Source: Burkholderiales bacterium (GTDB lineage Bacteria; Pseudomonadota; Gammaproteobacteria; Burkholderiales; SG8-39). From it: a stretch of 64,000 nt of DNA. Location: positions 32,026 through 96,025 of the forward strand of contig JADLAV010000047.1 in NCBI GenBank assembly GCA_020848075.1. Reading direction: 5' to 3'. The position numbers were made by a program, and so were the translations under genes. A model generated the notes under the pieces. The model saw only the letters and a list, made by a program, of their open reading frames with translations, had not been told where the DNA came from and ran no database searches. This document shows positions 36,524 to 45,031 of this stretch, one piece after another; position 1 is the first letter of the stretch; each line of letters begins with the position of its first letter.

Positions 36524-38974
36524 CTAGATCGTCAGGCGCTTCAGCGTCGCGGGATTCTTCACCACCGAGCTGCGCCGCGACGGCGGCGCGGCGTACAGCC
36601 CGGCCGGCGGCCCGCTCTCCAGCTGCTCGGCGATCGCGGCTTCGGTGCATGACGGGTCGCGCGTGATCGTGATCTCTTCGCCCGCGGTCGGCCCGAGCGC
36701 GAGGCACGCTTTCCCGAGCTTGGCGTTGATCGGCTTCAGGATGCCCTCGGCCACGAGCTCCTGCGGCGAGCCGCTGCCGGCCAGCTGCACGTCGAAGGTC
36801 CGCGGCGCGCCGCCCGGCCGCGCGGCGCTCCAGAGCACCGACTCGAGGCCGACCAGCTCGCGGCCGAAGAGATCCGCCGCTCTTGCCTCGGTGAGACCGG
36901 TCACCCGCAGGACGACCTTCTGCCCGGTCATGCCGAAGTGCTGCAGGAAGAAATCGCGCGAGAACTCGTCGGCGATCTTGTCGCCGATCGCGCGCAAGGC
37001 CTCCTCTTCGGTCGCCCAGCTGCCAACCCCCTTCGGGAGCGTGTTGTTGAAGTAGATCTCCTCGCCGCTGTCGCGGTCCGTGCACTTCACGGTCCACGAC
37101 GTCAGGGTGTACTTGGTGATGTTCAGGCCGGACGCCTGCAAGTGCGCCGTGAGCTTCTTGATCCGCGCCTCGCCGTCCACCGCGAAGTCGGGTTTGGCGG
37201 CGCCCGTGTCATCCGACCAGGTCCGGAAGCCGAAGGTCTTGATGCGCTCCTTCAGCATGTTCTCCGCGATCGTGGAAGGCTGGCTCGGGCCGTCCGGGCG
37301 ATCGGCGTCGCGCGCCGCCACCCGCACCGAGATCTTCGGATCGCCGTTGTTGCGGATGAAGTCGATCCGCTCCTCGCGCGACATCTGGTTCAGCGATTTC
37401 TGCAGCTCCTTCGTTTTTACGACGGCCTGCGTGGTGACGTACATCAGGCCGTCCTTGCCAAGCTGCGGCGCCGACTCCTGCACCACCGAGGCGATGTAGT
37501 CGCCGCTGTGGGCGAGCAGCGTGTCGCGCAGCTTGTCGTAGTGCTGGGCGAGCGACGCCTGCTGCACGTAGAGGCCGAGCGCCTTCACCACGGCCTGGCT
37601 CCGGGAATCGGCGCGCACCGCCGCCTGGAGCGCGGCCTGGTCGTCCTTGTAGCGCGCGTCGGTCGGGTCGGCGAGGCCGAGCGCCGTGACCACGACCGTT
37701 CCGGGGGAAGTGGGCGGCGCGGCGGGCGGCGCGGCGGACGGCGCGCGCGCGACCGCCGGTGCGGCGGCAGCCGCCGGCGTCGATGCGGCAGGCTGGGCGG
37801 CAGGGGCCGTTGCCACGGCCGCTGCGGCCGGCGCCGACTGCGCGCTCGGCGCCGACCCGGGTGCGCGGACGAGCAGGAACCACGCCGCTCCAGCGGCCGC
37901 GATCACCACGATGCTCGCAGCCACGGCGATCACCGGCGCGAGCGAGCGGCGCGCGGGAACCGGGCCCGTCGCGGCTGCCTGGGGCGCCGTGCGCGCTTCG
38001 ATCTTCGCGATCCGCTGCGTGGCCTCGGGCGGCTTCTGCGCCCGGGACGCTCCGGGCGCCTGCGTCGCCTGCGCCGCGGCGATCGTCCGGTCGCCGGCGA
38101 TCCTGGCCGTGTCCCGACTGACGAGCGTCGCGTCGGTCGCGGCGCGCTCGCTCGAGGCAGCCGCGGCGCTCCGGATCGCGGCCGCGAACTCGCGCCCGGT
38201 CTGGAACCGGTCCTCGGGCCGCTTCGCGAGCGCCTTCTGCACCACGCCGTCGAAGGCGAGCGGCACCTGCACGTTCAGCTTCGACGGCGGCAGCGGCTGC
38301 TCCTGCAGCACCTTGTGCATGATCGTCGTGACCGACCCGGTGAACGGCTTCTCGCCAGTCAAGAGCTGGTACAGGATCACGCCTGCCGAGAAGAGGTCGG
38401 ACCGCCCGTCGACCGTCTGGCCCATGAACTGCTCGGGCGACATGTAGCTCGGCGTGCCGAGGACCATGCCGGCCTGCGTGAGGTTCGACGACTCCACGCG
38501 GGCGATGCCGAAATCGGCGACCTTCACCGTGCCGTCCTCGAGCAGGATGATGTTCGCCGGCTTGATGTCGCGGTGGACGACGCCGTGGCGATGCGAATAG
38601 TCGAGCGCCTCCAAGAGCTGGGTCATGACCTGGACCACGCCCGCGACGCCGAACCGCTCGTTCTGGGTCAGGATGTCCTGCAGCTCGCGCCCTTTCACGA
38701 ACTCCATCGCGATGAAGTAGGTGTCGCCGTCCTGCCCGAAGTCGTAGATCGAGACGACGTTCGGATGCGTGAGCTTGCCCGCCGCCTGCGCCTCGCGCCG
38801 GAAGCGTGCGAGCTGCTCCTGCGCGTCCTCGCCCTGGAGGTTCTCGGCGCGGATCGTCTTGATGGCGACGGTCCGGTCGATCATCGGATCGTAGCCCTCG
38901 TAGACCACGCCCATCGCGCCCTTGCCGAGCTCGCGGCGGATCTCGAACTTGCCGAGCTTGGTGGTGTCAGTCAT
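36524..38974 (-). CDS. Transmembrane Ser/Thr protein kinase
   Basis: The 816-residue protein has a PknB-type kinase domain (residues 8-268): ELGKGAMGVVY glycine loop, Lys39 in VAIKTI, HRDIKPAN at 134-141, DFG at 154-156 and SPE at 179-181, all intact. A basic, Ala-rich juxtamembrane part follows, one membrane helix at about 345-369, an Ala/Pro-rich linker, and an outside domain of about 390 residues. That domain has no PASTA repeats; its stretch with KPDFAVDGEARIKKLTAHLQ and GSWATEEEALRAIGDKIADE recalls secreted FlgT/CsgG-like folds (inference). Two genes for secreted proteins lie just upstream on the same strand and may be in one operon. Confidence 0.88.
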   Translation of the reverse strand: MTDTTKLGKFEIRRELGKGAMGVVYEGYDPMIDRTVAIKTIRAENLQGEDAQEQLARFRREAQAAGKLTHPNVVSIYDFGQDGDTYFIAMEFVKGRELQDILTQNERFGVAGVVQVMTQLLEALDYSHRHGVVHRDIKPANIILLEDGTVKVADFGIARVESSNLTQAGMVLGTPSYMSPEQFMGQTVDGRSDLFSAGVILYQLLTGEKPFTGSVTTIMHKVLQEQPLPPSKLNVQVPLAFDGVVQKALAKRPEDRFQTGREFAAAIRSAAAASSERAATDATLVSRDTARIAGDRTIAAAQATQAPGASRAQKPPEATQRIAKIEARTAPQAAATGPVPARRSLAPVIAVAASIVVIAAAGAAWFLLVRAPGSAPSAQSAPAAAAVATAPAAQPAASTPAAAAAPAVARAPSAAPPAAPPTSPGTVVVTALGLADPTDARYKDDQAALQAAVRADSRSQAVVKALGLYVQQASLAQHYDKLRDTLLAHSGDYIASVVQESAPQLGKDGLMYVTTQAVVKTKELQKSLNQMSREERIDFIRNNGDPKISVRVAARDADRPDGPSQPSTIAENMLKERIKTFGFRTWSDDTGAAKPDFAVDGEARIKKLTAHLQASGLNITKYTLTSWTVKCTDRDSGEEIYFNNTLPKGVGSWATEEEALRAIGDKIADEFSRDFFLQHFGMTGQKVVLRVTGLTEARAADLFGRELVGLESVLWSAARPGGAPRTFDVQLAGSGSPQELVAEGILKPINAKLGKACLALGPTAGEEITITRDPSCTEAAIAEQLESGPPAGLYAAPPSRRSSVVKNPATLKRLTI

Positions 38975-39063
38975 CCCTGGTTCTCCCTACGGTCGATCCT
39001 CGCCTCAAGACGCCGACGCCGGCAGCGAAGCCGGCGTCGGCATCATCCGTTCCGCGTGCGGGA

Positions 39064-39891
39064 TCACTTGTACTTGTTGTCGATCTCCCACACCGACTTC
39101 TGCACGAGGCGCTGGACCATCGTGTCCAGGCCGACGCCGCCCTGCGCCGACTGCGACACGCCCATCACCGAGGTGCCGGTCGCGCCGACTTCCATCTTCT
39201 CCTCGGTGTAGCCCTGGGCCACCTGTTCGGTCGTCTCGGCGTCCATGATCTTGTACCGCATGCCGATGACCCACACGCCGGTCGAATCGCCGGTCTTGAC
39301 CGAGCCCACCGCGGTGTCGCCGATCGCGCCGGCGCGCGCGCCGGCGACCGAGCCGCTGAACGCGCCGAGAATCCCGACGACGCGCCCGATCGCCGCACCG
39401 TCGAACCCCTGCTGCGCGGAGGCGACCTGCTCGGTCTTGAGGATGTCGAACTTCACGATGTACTTCGTGGTGCGCAGCTTGCCCATGCCGAGATACTGCC
39501 GGGCTTTCTGCGGATCGCCGAGATTGTAGGCGAGCGCGAACTCGTTCATGATCGGGCCGAGGTTGGTGCGCTCCAGCACCTGGAAATTCGCCTTGGAGAG
39601 CTCGAGCTCCCCGAAGTCCGCGATGTTGCTCGGGCTGAACTTCTGCAGGAAGGTCGCGTTGGTGCTCTTGATCTCGCCCGGGATCACCACCAGGGCCGGG
39701 CCCTTCTTGCCGGCGTTCGCATACTCGATCGACTTGTACATGCTCTTGTCCGCCATCGCGTTCGCCCGCTCGGAGGTCGCGGTTCCGGCGGTCGGCGAGG
39801 CGCTCTCGAAGGTCGGCTGTGCGCCGGCCGCGCCGGCGAGCGATAGTCCGGCGACGAGGCTGATGATCAGGCTGCCACGCAACGTGTCCAT
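39064..39891 (-). CDS. CsgG-like secreted protein
   Basis: The 275-residue protein has a signal peptide (residues 1-24, GLSLAGAAGA-QPT) but no lipobox cysteine, unlike CsgG of the curli system. The body has the family's look: FQVLERTNLGPIMNEFALAY, then LGMGKLRTTKYIVKFDILKT, and VWVIGMRYKIMDAETTEQVA. CsgG forms the outer-membrane pore for curli subunits; CsgG-like proteins also have other envelope roles. It lies 89 bases upstream of the kinase and 62 bases downstream of another secreted protein. Whether it forms a pore is unknown. Confidence 0.72.
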   Translation of the reverse strand: MDTLRGSLIISLVAGLSLAGAAGAQPTFESASPTAGTATSERANAMADKSMYKSIEYANAGKKGPALVVIPGEIKSTNATFLQKFSPSNIADFGELELSKANFQVLERTNLGPIMNEFALAYNLGDPQKARQYLGMGKLRTTKYIVKFDILKTEQVASAQQGFDGAAIGRVVGILGAFSGSVAGARAGAIGDTAVGSVKTGDSTGVWVIGMRYKIMDAETTEQVAQGYTEEKMEVGATGTSVMGVSQSAQGGVGLDTMVQRLVQKSVWEIDNKYK

Positions 39892-39953
39892 AGACTTTCC
39901 TCCGCGAGAAGACGGCTGGCGATCGTTTGATTCCCTGACGGTGGCTCTGCGGC

Positions 39954-40664
39954 TCACTTGGTTCCCTTGGCTTTTGACGGCGCCGCGGGCTCGGCGTTCC
40001 GGCAGTAATCGCTGTAGAGTTTCGACACCACCTCGTCGGCGTGCTCGTCCAGCAAAGTGAGCGCCATCGACCGGACGTCCGGCCCGGCGTACGAGGCGGC
40101 GCTCGCCGCGGCGTCCGCGACCGTGCGGCCGTTCGCAGTGGCCAGCGTGAACCCCATCCCCACCGAGACCTGATTGATGTGCAGGATCGGGTTCACGGTC
40201 GCCTCCGAGGTGATGAGGCCGCGCAGGATGAAACTCGCGCCGAGACGCCGCGACGCCGACAGCGCTGCGTCCGGGTCGTTCTTGAAGTAGGCGTCGATCT
40301 CGGCCTGCGCGATCTGCTTGCGGATCTCCTCGGGAGTGAAGGTCCGCAGGCCGAGGGCCTGCAGCCGGGCGTTGATCACCTGGAAGTGCGGCCCGTAGTT
40401 CGCCTGCTGGGCGAGCACGTAGCCGTTCGACTGCTGCTCGCCGATGATGACCATGATCTTCTTGTTCTTGATCGCCTCACGGCACGGCGTCGAGAGATTG
40501 ATCATGACGCGCTGCTGACGCGCCGCAGCCTCTGCCGCCTGCCGTTCCGCGCCCGGATTCTGTTCGAACTTGAAGCCCTGCGCGAGCGCGCCCGGCAAGT
40601 GCAGTGCGGCGAGCGTCAGCGCCGCCAACACGTACCCGCCAATCGCCCGGAATCCTGCCGCCAT
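39954..40664 (-). CDS. Secreted protein of unknown function
   Basis: I do not recognise this 236-residue protein with certainty. It has a signal peptide (residues 1-28, cleavage near GALA-QGF), a short Gln/Ala/Arg-rich helix, then an alpha/beta domain with IMVIIGEQQSNGYVLAQQAN, INARLQALGLRTFTPEEI and LGASFILRGLITSEAT. This order (exposed strand, numbering helix, 'GLRTF' strand, sensor strand) resembles the FlgT/CsgG N-terminal fold seen in the neighbouring proteins. There is no lipobox. Same strand as the CsgG-like gene and kinase. A TATACT hexamer on the minus strand at 40691-40696 might be a -10 box; no -35 is clear. Confidence 0.65.
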   Translation of the reverse strand: MAAGFRAIGGYVLAALTLAALHLPGALAQGFKFEQNPGAERQAAEAAARQQRVMINLSTPCREAIKNKKIMVIIGEQQSNGYVLAQQANYGPHFQVINARLQALGLRTFTPEEIRKQIAQAEIDAYFKNDPDAALSASRRLGASFILRGLITSEATVNPILHINQVSVGMGFTLATANGRTVADAAASAASYAGPDVRSMALTLLDEHADEVVSKLYSDYCRNAEPAAPSKAKGTK

Positions 40665-40916
40665 GCGACTCCTCCTCGGACGAGGACTGTAGTATATCGG
40701 CGGGGTCACATCAATACGGCGTTGCCCAGCGCTGCGACCCGCTGCGCCGCCGTTCACGACATCGTTCCGCGTGATGCGCCCCGCCCCGACGTCGAACTGT
40801 CGACAACCGGCCGAGCCGCGTCTCGGACGGGGCGCTGGCGATGCTCGCCGCCCGGCGCACCGCGAAGCGGGAACGACGCGCAGCGCATCGAAGCCAGCCA
40901 CGCGGCTCCGGCGCGC

Positions 40917-41462
40917 TCAGCGCCGATAGATCACCGCCGGTGGCGTGCCCGCCGGCGGCTGGATGAAGGTCCCCTGCGGCATGGGAACGACGTAGCCCGT
41001 GCCCCAAGGCCCGAGGATGACCGAGCCGCCGCGCTCGGTCGGCACGAACAGTGTGGTCGGTTGGTTCGGACCGATGATCGTCGTGCCGCCCGCAGGATTC
41101 GGGCGGACGATCGTCGTGCCGTAATCGGGCGACAGAATGGTCGTGCCGCCGCCGGCGCCGGGAAGGATGAGCGTCGTTCCGCCGGCTCCGGCCACTCCCG
41201 TGCCCCACCCGCCGCCGGGCGCGACGGGGTACCCGGGCGACCAACCTGGAGCCACGATCACCCCGCCGCCGCCGCCGATCGGCGCGATCACCCCGACGCC
41301 AACCCCGTAAGCGGGTGCGCCGTATGCGGGCGGGTAGCTTGCGCCCGGCACGCTCGTCTGGGGAATCGCCGTCTGCGGAATGAGGGCGACGCCCTGGGCG
41401 AGCGCCGGCCACGGCGTTGCGACCACTTGAACTGCGACAGCCAGTGCGACGAGCGCGCGCAT
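40917..41462 (-). CDS. Glycine-rich secreted repeat protein
   Basis: The 181-residue protein has a signal peptide (residues 1-23, ending WPALA-QGV), a Pro/Tyr/Gly-rich part, a Gly run, and then a repeat: T-T-[IL] units with a hydrophobic strand and Pro/Gly turn start at residues 96, 107, 116, 127 and 136, with a degenerate sixth at 147. The spacing alternates 11 and 9 residues. Such short beta-strand/turn repeats suit a fibre or beta-solenoid. No known family is recognised. It precedes the secreted-protein and CsgG-like genes on the same strand with a 252-base gap. Confidence 0.65.
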   Translation of the reverse strand: MRALVALAVAVQVVATPWPALAQGVALIPQTAIPQTSVPGASYPPAYGAPAYGVGVGVIAPIGGGGGVIVAPGWSPGYPVAPGGGWGTGVAGAGGTTLILPGAGGGTTILSPDYGTTIVRPNPAGGTTIIGPNQPTTLFVPTERGGSVILGPWGTGYVVPMPQGTFIQPPAGTPPAVIYRR

Positions 41463-41686
41463 GGGAGCCTCCCACGTTGATGAACTCAGAATACGCCCGG
41501 TCGCATGCAGTGTCCATCGCCGCCGGCGCGTCGTCGTGCGGCATTTGCCGCAGCCGACGCCACGGCGGCGAAATGGCGTTTCTCGCTGAATCCACGCGGA
41601 TTTACGCTTGAAATTTCGCACCTCGGCGCGCATCATTCGCCCCGTGCTGAGCGCCACCCTGTCGCGATCGGAGGGATAGACCGAAA

Positions 41687-43621
41687 TTGAAGACTGCCAC
41701 CGCCGTCCGCCCGCTCGCCGCCTCCGGCTGGACCGTCGCTGAATCGGCCGAGCTGTACGGGATCAAGAGCTGGGGCGCGGGCTATTTCGACCTCGCCGAG
41801 GACGGCACCGTCACCGTCAACGTCACCTTCGACGGCAAGCGGCTCGGGGTCAGCCTGCTCGACATCATCGCCGGCGTGCAGCAGCGAGGGCTCCAGATGC
41901 CCGTCCTGCTGCGCATCGAAAACATCCTCGATGCCCAGATCTCGCTCCTGAACGAGAGCTTCGGCCGGGCGATCCGGACGCTCAACTACGGGGGCAGCTA
42001 TCGCGGCGTGTTCCCGATCAAGGTCAACCAGCAGTGCCAGGTGATCGGCGAGATCGCGCGCTTCGGCGCGCGCTACGGCCACGGGCTCGAGGCGGGCAGC
42101 AAGGCGGAGCTGCTGATCGCGCTGGCGAGCCTCGACCCGGATTCCGGCTACATCGTCTGCAACGGCTACAAGGACAGCGAGTTCGTCAGCCTGGGCCTGC
42201 AGGCCCTCCGGCTCGGCTACAAGTGCATCTTCGTGATCGAGACGCCGACCGAGCTGCCGATCATCGTGGAGGAAAGCCGGCGGCTCGGGATTCGCCCCGT
42301 GCTCGGCGCGCGGGTGAAGCTCGCCGCGCGCGTCGGCGGGCACTGGACCGAGAGCAGCGGCGACCGCAGCCTCTTCGGCCTCACGACGGCGCAGATCGTC
42401 CAGCTCGTCGACGAGCTGCGCGGCCACGAGATGCTCGACTGCCTGCAGCTCGTGCACTATCACCTCGGCTCGCAGATCCCGAATATCCGGGACATCCGCA
42501 ACGGCGTGCTGGAGGCGTGCCGCTACTACGTCGACCTCGCCAAGGAGGGCGCCCCGCTCGGCTACCTCGACCTCGGCGGCGGCCTCGCGGTCGACTACGA
42601 CGGCTCGCAGACCAATTTCGGCTTCAGCAAGAACTACTCGCTCGACGAATACTGCTCGGACCTCGTCGAGGCGATCATGAGCACGCTCGACCCGGAAGGC
42701 ATCCCGCACCCGGTGATCGTGACCGAGTCGGGGCGCGCGACGGTGGCCTATTCGTCGGTGCTGCTGTTCAACATCCTGGACGTCACGCACTTCGAGCCCG
42801 CGCCCGTGCCGGCCAAGGTGCCCAAGGGCGAGCACGAGCTGATCGGCAACCTGCGCGAGTCGCTGAAGAGCATCAATCCGAAGAACCTGCAGGAGTGCTT
42901 CAACGACGCCGTCTACTACCGCGAGGAGATCCGCGAGCTCTTCAAGCGCGGGCAGATCAGGCTGCGCGCGCTCTCGGTCGCGGAGAACATCTTCCTCGAG
43001 ATCGTGCGCACGATCGTGCGGCAGATGCAGGGCGCCAAGCGCATCCCGCCGAGCCTGGAGGGGCTCGAGGAGTCGCTGGCCGACATCTACCACGGCAACT
43101 TCTCGGTGTTCCAGTCGCTGCCGGACGTGTGGGCGATCGAGCAGGTGTTCCCGGTGATGCCGGTGCATCGCCACACCGAGCCGCCCACCCGTCAGGCGAT
43201 CATCGCGGACATCACCTGCGACTCGGACGGCAAGATCGACCGCTTCATCGGTGCGCGCGGCATCCGGAAATCGCTGCCGGTGCATCCGCTGGTGGAGGGC
43301 GCGCCCTACTACTTCGGCGTCTTCCTGGTGGGCGCCTACCAGGAGACCCTCGGCGACCTGCACAACCTCATGGGCGACACCAACGTCGCGAGCGTGCGGA
43401 TCAACGAGGACGGAACTTTCGACGTCGCGCGCGAGATGGCCGGCGACAGCATCGCCGACGTGCTGAGCTACGTCGAGTACCAGCCGCAGCAGCTGCTCGA
43501 GCAGTTCCGCACCACGGCCGAGCAGGCCGTGCGCAAGGGCCGCATCTCGGTCGGCGAGCGCCAGGCGATCCTGGAGGCCTTCTCGGCGAGCTTGCGCGGC
43601 TACACGTATTACGAGGACTAG
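41687..43621 (+). CDS. speA: Biosynthetic arginine decarboxylase
   Basis: SpeA decarboxylates arginine to agmatine. The 644-residue fold-III PLP enzyme has the cofactor lysine Lys112 in GVFPIKVNQQ, HYHLGSQI, YLDLGGGLAVDYDGS and the C-terminal active-site loop with ITCDSDGKID. Length and motifs fit the large SpeA form. The start is TTG, preceded by GGAGG 12 bases upstream; no ATG or GTG is available nearby. It opens a polyamine gene cluster with carboxyspermidine dehydrogenase, nspC and speB. Confidence 0.94.
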   Translation: MKTATAVRPLAASGWTVAESAELYGIKSWGAGYFDLAEDGTVTVNVTFDGKRLGVSLLDIIAGVQQRGLQMPVLLRIENILDAQISLLNESFGRAIRTLNYGGSYRGVFPIKVNQQCQVIGEIARFGARYGHGLEAGSKAELLIALASLDPDSGYIVCNGYKDSEFVSLGLQALRLGYKCIFVIETPTELPIIVEESRRLGIRPVLGARVKLAARVGGHWTESSGDRSLFGLTTAQIVQLVDELRGHEMLDCLQLVHYHLGSQIPNIRDIRNGVLEACRYYVDLAKEGAPLGYLDLGGGLAVDYDGSQTNFGFSKNYSLDEYCSDLVEAIMSTLDPEGIPHPVIVTESGRATVAYSSVLLFNILDVTHFEPAPVPAKVPKGEHELIGNLRESLKSINPKNLQECFNDAVYYREEIRELFKRGQIRLRALSVAENIFLEIVRTIVRQMQGAKRIPPSLEGLEESLADIYHGNFSVFQSLPDVWAIEQVFPVMPVHRHTEPPTRQAIIADITCDSDGKIDRFIGARGIRKSLPVHPLVEGAPYYFGVFLVGAYQETLGDLHNLMGDTNVASVRINEDGTFDVAREMAGDSIADVLSYVEYQPQQLLEQFRTTAEQAVRKGRISVGERQAILEAFSASLRGYTYYED

Positions 43622-43666
43622 CACCTCGTTTCGAGAGCGGAATGCCTCCGCAGCGTGGAGGATCCG

Positions 43667-43685
43667 CGAGGGGCCGCGCCCCTCG
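43667..43685 (+). terminator. Hairpin after speA
   Basis: CGAGGGG and CCCCTCG form a 7-bp stem around CCGCG in the 160-base gap after speA, followed by TTGGTT. It is a possible weak terminator or processing signal. Confidence 0.4.
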
Positions 43686-43783
43686 TTGGTTCGGAGACTT
43701 GCAAGGGGGAATGGCCCTCCCTGCTCTCACGACCTCCTTTCAACGGCGTAGCCGCAGGGGCGTTTTCAAGGAGAGCGATCGAC

Positions 43784-44989
43784 ATGGCGAAGGTTCTGAT
43801 CGTGGGCGCCGGGGGGGTCGGCCAGGTGGTGGCGCACAAGTGCGCCCAGGTCCCCGAAGTGTTCTCCGAGATCGTGCTCGCGAGCCGCACCGAGGAGAAG
43901 TGCCGCAAGATCGCGGCGCAGGTCGCCGAGCGGACGAAGCGCAAGATCGAGACGGCGCAGGTGGACGCGGACGACGTGCCGCAGATGTCCCGGCTCATCG
44001 AGCGCGTCCGGCCGGGCCTCGTCGTCAACGTCGCCCTGCCCTACCAGGATCTCGCGATCATGGACGCCTGCCTCGCGACGGGGGTCGATTACCTCGACAC
44101 CGCGAACTACGAGCCGCGCGATACGGCCAAGTTCGAGTACCGCTGGCAGTGGGCCTACCACGACCGGTACCGCGAGCGCGGGATCATGGCGCTGCTCGGC
44201 AGCGGCTTCGATCCGGGCGCGACCAACGTCTTCACCGCCTATCTGCAGAAGCACCATTTCGACACGCTCGAGACGCTCGACATCATCGACTGCAACGCGG
44301 GCGAGCACGGCCAGCCCTTCGCGACGAACTTCAATCCCGAGATCAACATCCGGGAGGTGACCGCGCGCGGCCGGTACTGGGAGGACGGGGCGTGGAAGGA
44401 GACCGACCCGCTCTCCGTGAGCCGGATGTTCGACTTCCCCGAGGGCATCGGCCCCAGGAAGATCTATCTCCTCTACCACGAGGAGCTGGAATCGATCGCG
44501 AAGCACTTCCCGACGCTCAAGCGCGCGCGCTTCTGGATGACCTTCTCAGACAACTATCTCAAGCATCTCGAGGTGCTGGGCAACGTCGGCATGACGCGCA
44601 TCGAGCCGGTCGTGTTCCAGGGCCGCGAGATCGTGCCGCTCCAGTTCCTGAAGGCGCTGCTCCCGGACCCGTCGAGCCTCGGTCCGCTCACCAAAGGGCG
44701 CACGTGCATCGGCTGCCTCGTGCGCGGCAAGAAGGGCGGGAAGGACAAGATCGCCTTCCTGTACAACATCTGCGACCATGAAGCGTGCTACCGCGAGGTC
44801 GGCTCGCAGGCGATCTCCTACACGACCGGGGTGCCGGCCATGATCGGCGCCAAGCTGATGCTGACCGGCAAGTGGCGCGGCAAGGGGGTCTTCAATCTGG
44901 AGCAGTTCGACCCCGACCCGTTCATGGAGGACATGAACCGGCACGGGCTGCCCTGGGTCGTGACGATCCTCGACCAGCCGATGGAGTGA
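43784..44989 (+). CDS. Carboxyspermidine/carboxynorspermidine dehydrogenase (CASDH)
   Basis: The 401-residue enzyme has an N-terminal Rossmann motif (LIVGAGGVGQ) and belongs to the saccharopine dehydrogenase superfamily; DIIDCNAGEHGQPFATNFNP and TCIGCLVRGKKGGKDK are typical of the CASDH branch. It couples aspartate-semialdehyde with putrescine (or diaminopropane) by reductive amination, giving carboxyspermidine (or carboxynorspermidine). The next gene, nspC, takes the product further. A good AAGGAG site precedes the ATG. Which diamine it uses cannot be told here, but speA/speB nearby point to putrescine. Confidence 0.9.
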   Translation: MAKVLIVGAGGVGQVVAHKCAQVPEVFSEIVLASRTEEKCRKIAAQVAERTKRKIETAQVDADDVPQMSRLIERVRPGLVVNVALPYQDLAIMDACLATGVDYLDTANYEPRDTAKFEYRWQWAYHDRYRERGIMALLGSGFDPGATNVFTAYLQKHHFDTLETLDIIDCNAGEHGQPFATNFNPEINIREVTARGRYWEDGAWKETDPLSVSRMFDFPEGIGPRKIYLLYHEELESIAKHFPTLKRARFWMTFSDNYLKHLEVLGNVGMTRIEPVVFQGREIVPLQFLKALLPDPSSLGPLTKGRTCIGCLVRGKKGGKDKIAFLYNICDHEACYREVGSQAISYTTGVPAMIGAKLMLTGKWRGKGVFNLEQFDPDPFMEDMNRHGLPWVVTILDQPME

Positions 44990-45031
44990 GGCGGCGCGCG
45001 CTTCGCGCTGACGCCACGCCTTTCGCCGGCC

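Noticed and set aside
39064..41462. Reading the CsgG-like and repeat-protein genes as a standard curli operon
   Set aside because: No CsgA/CsgB-type repeats (Gln/Asn ladders), no CsgE/CsgF, and no lipobox on the CsgG-like protein.
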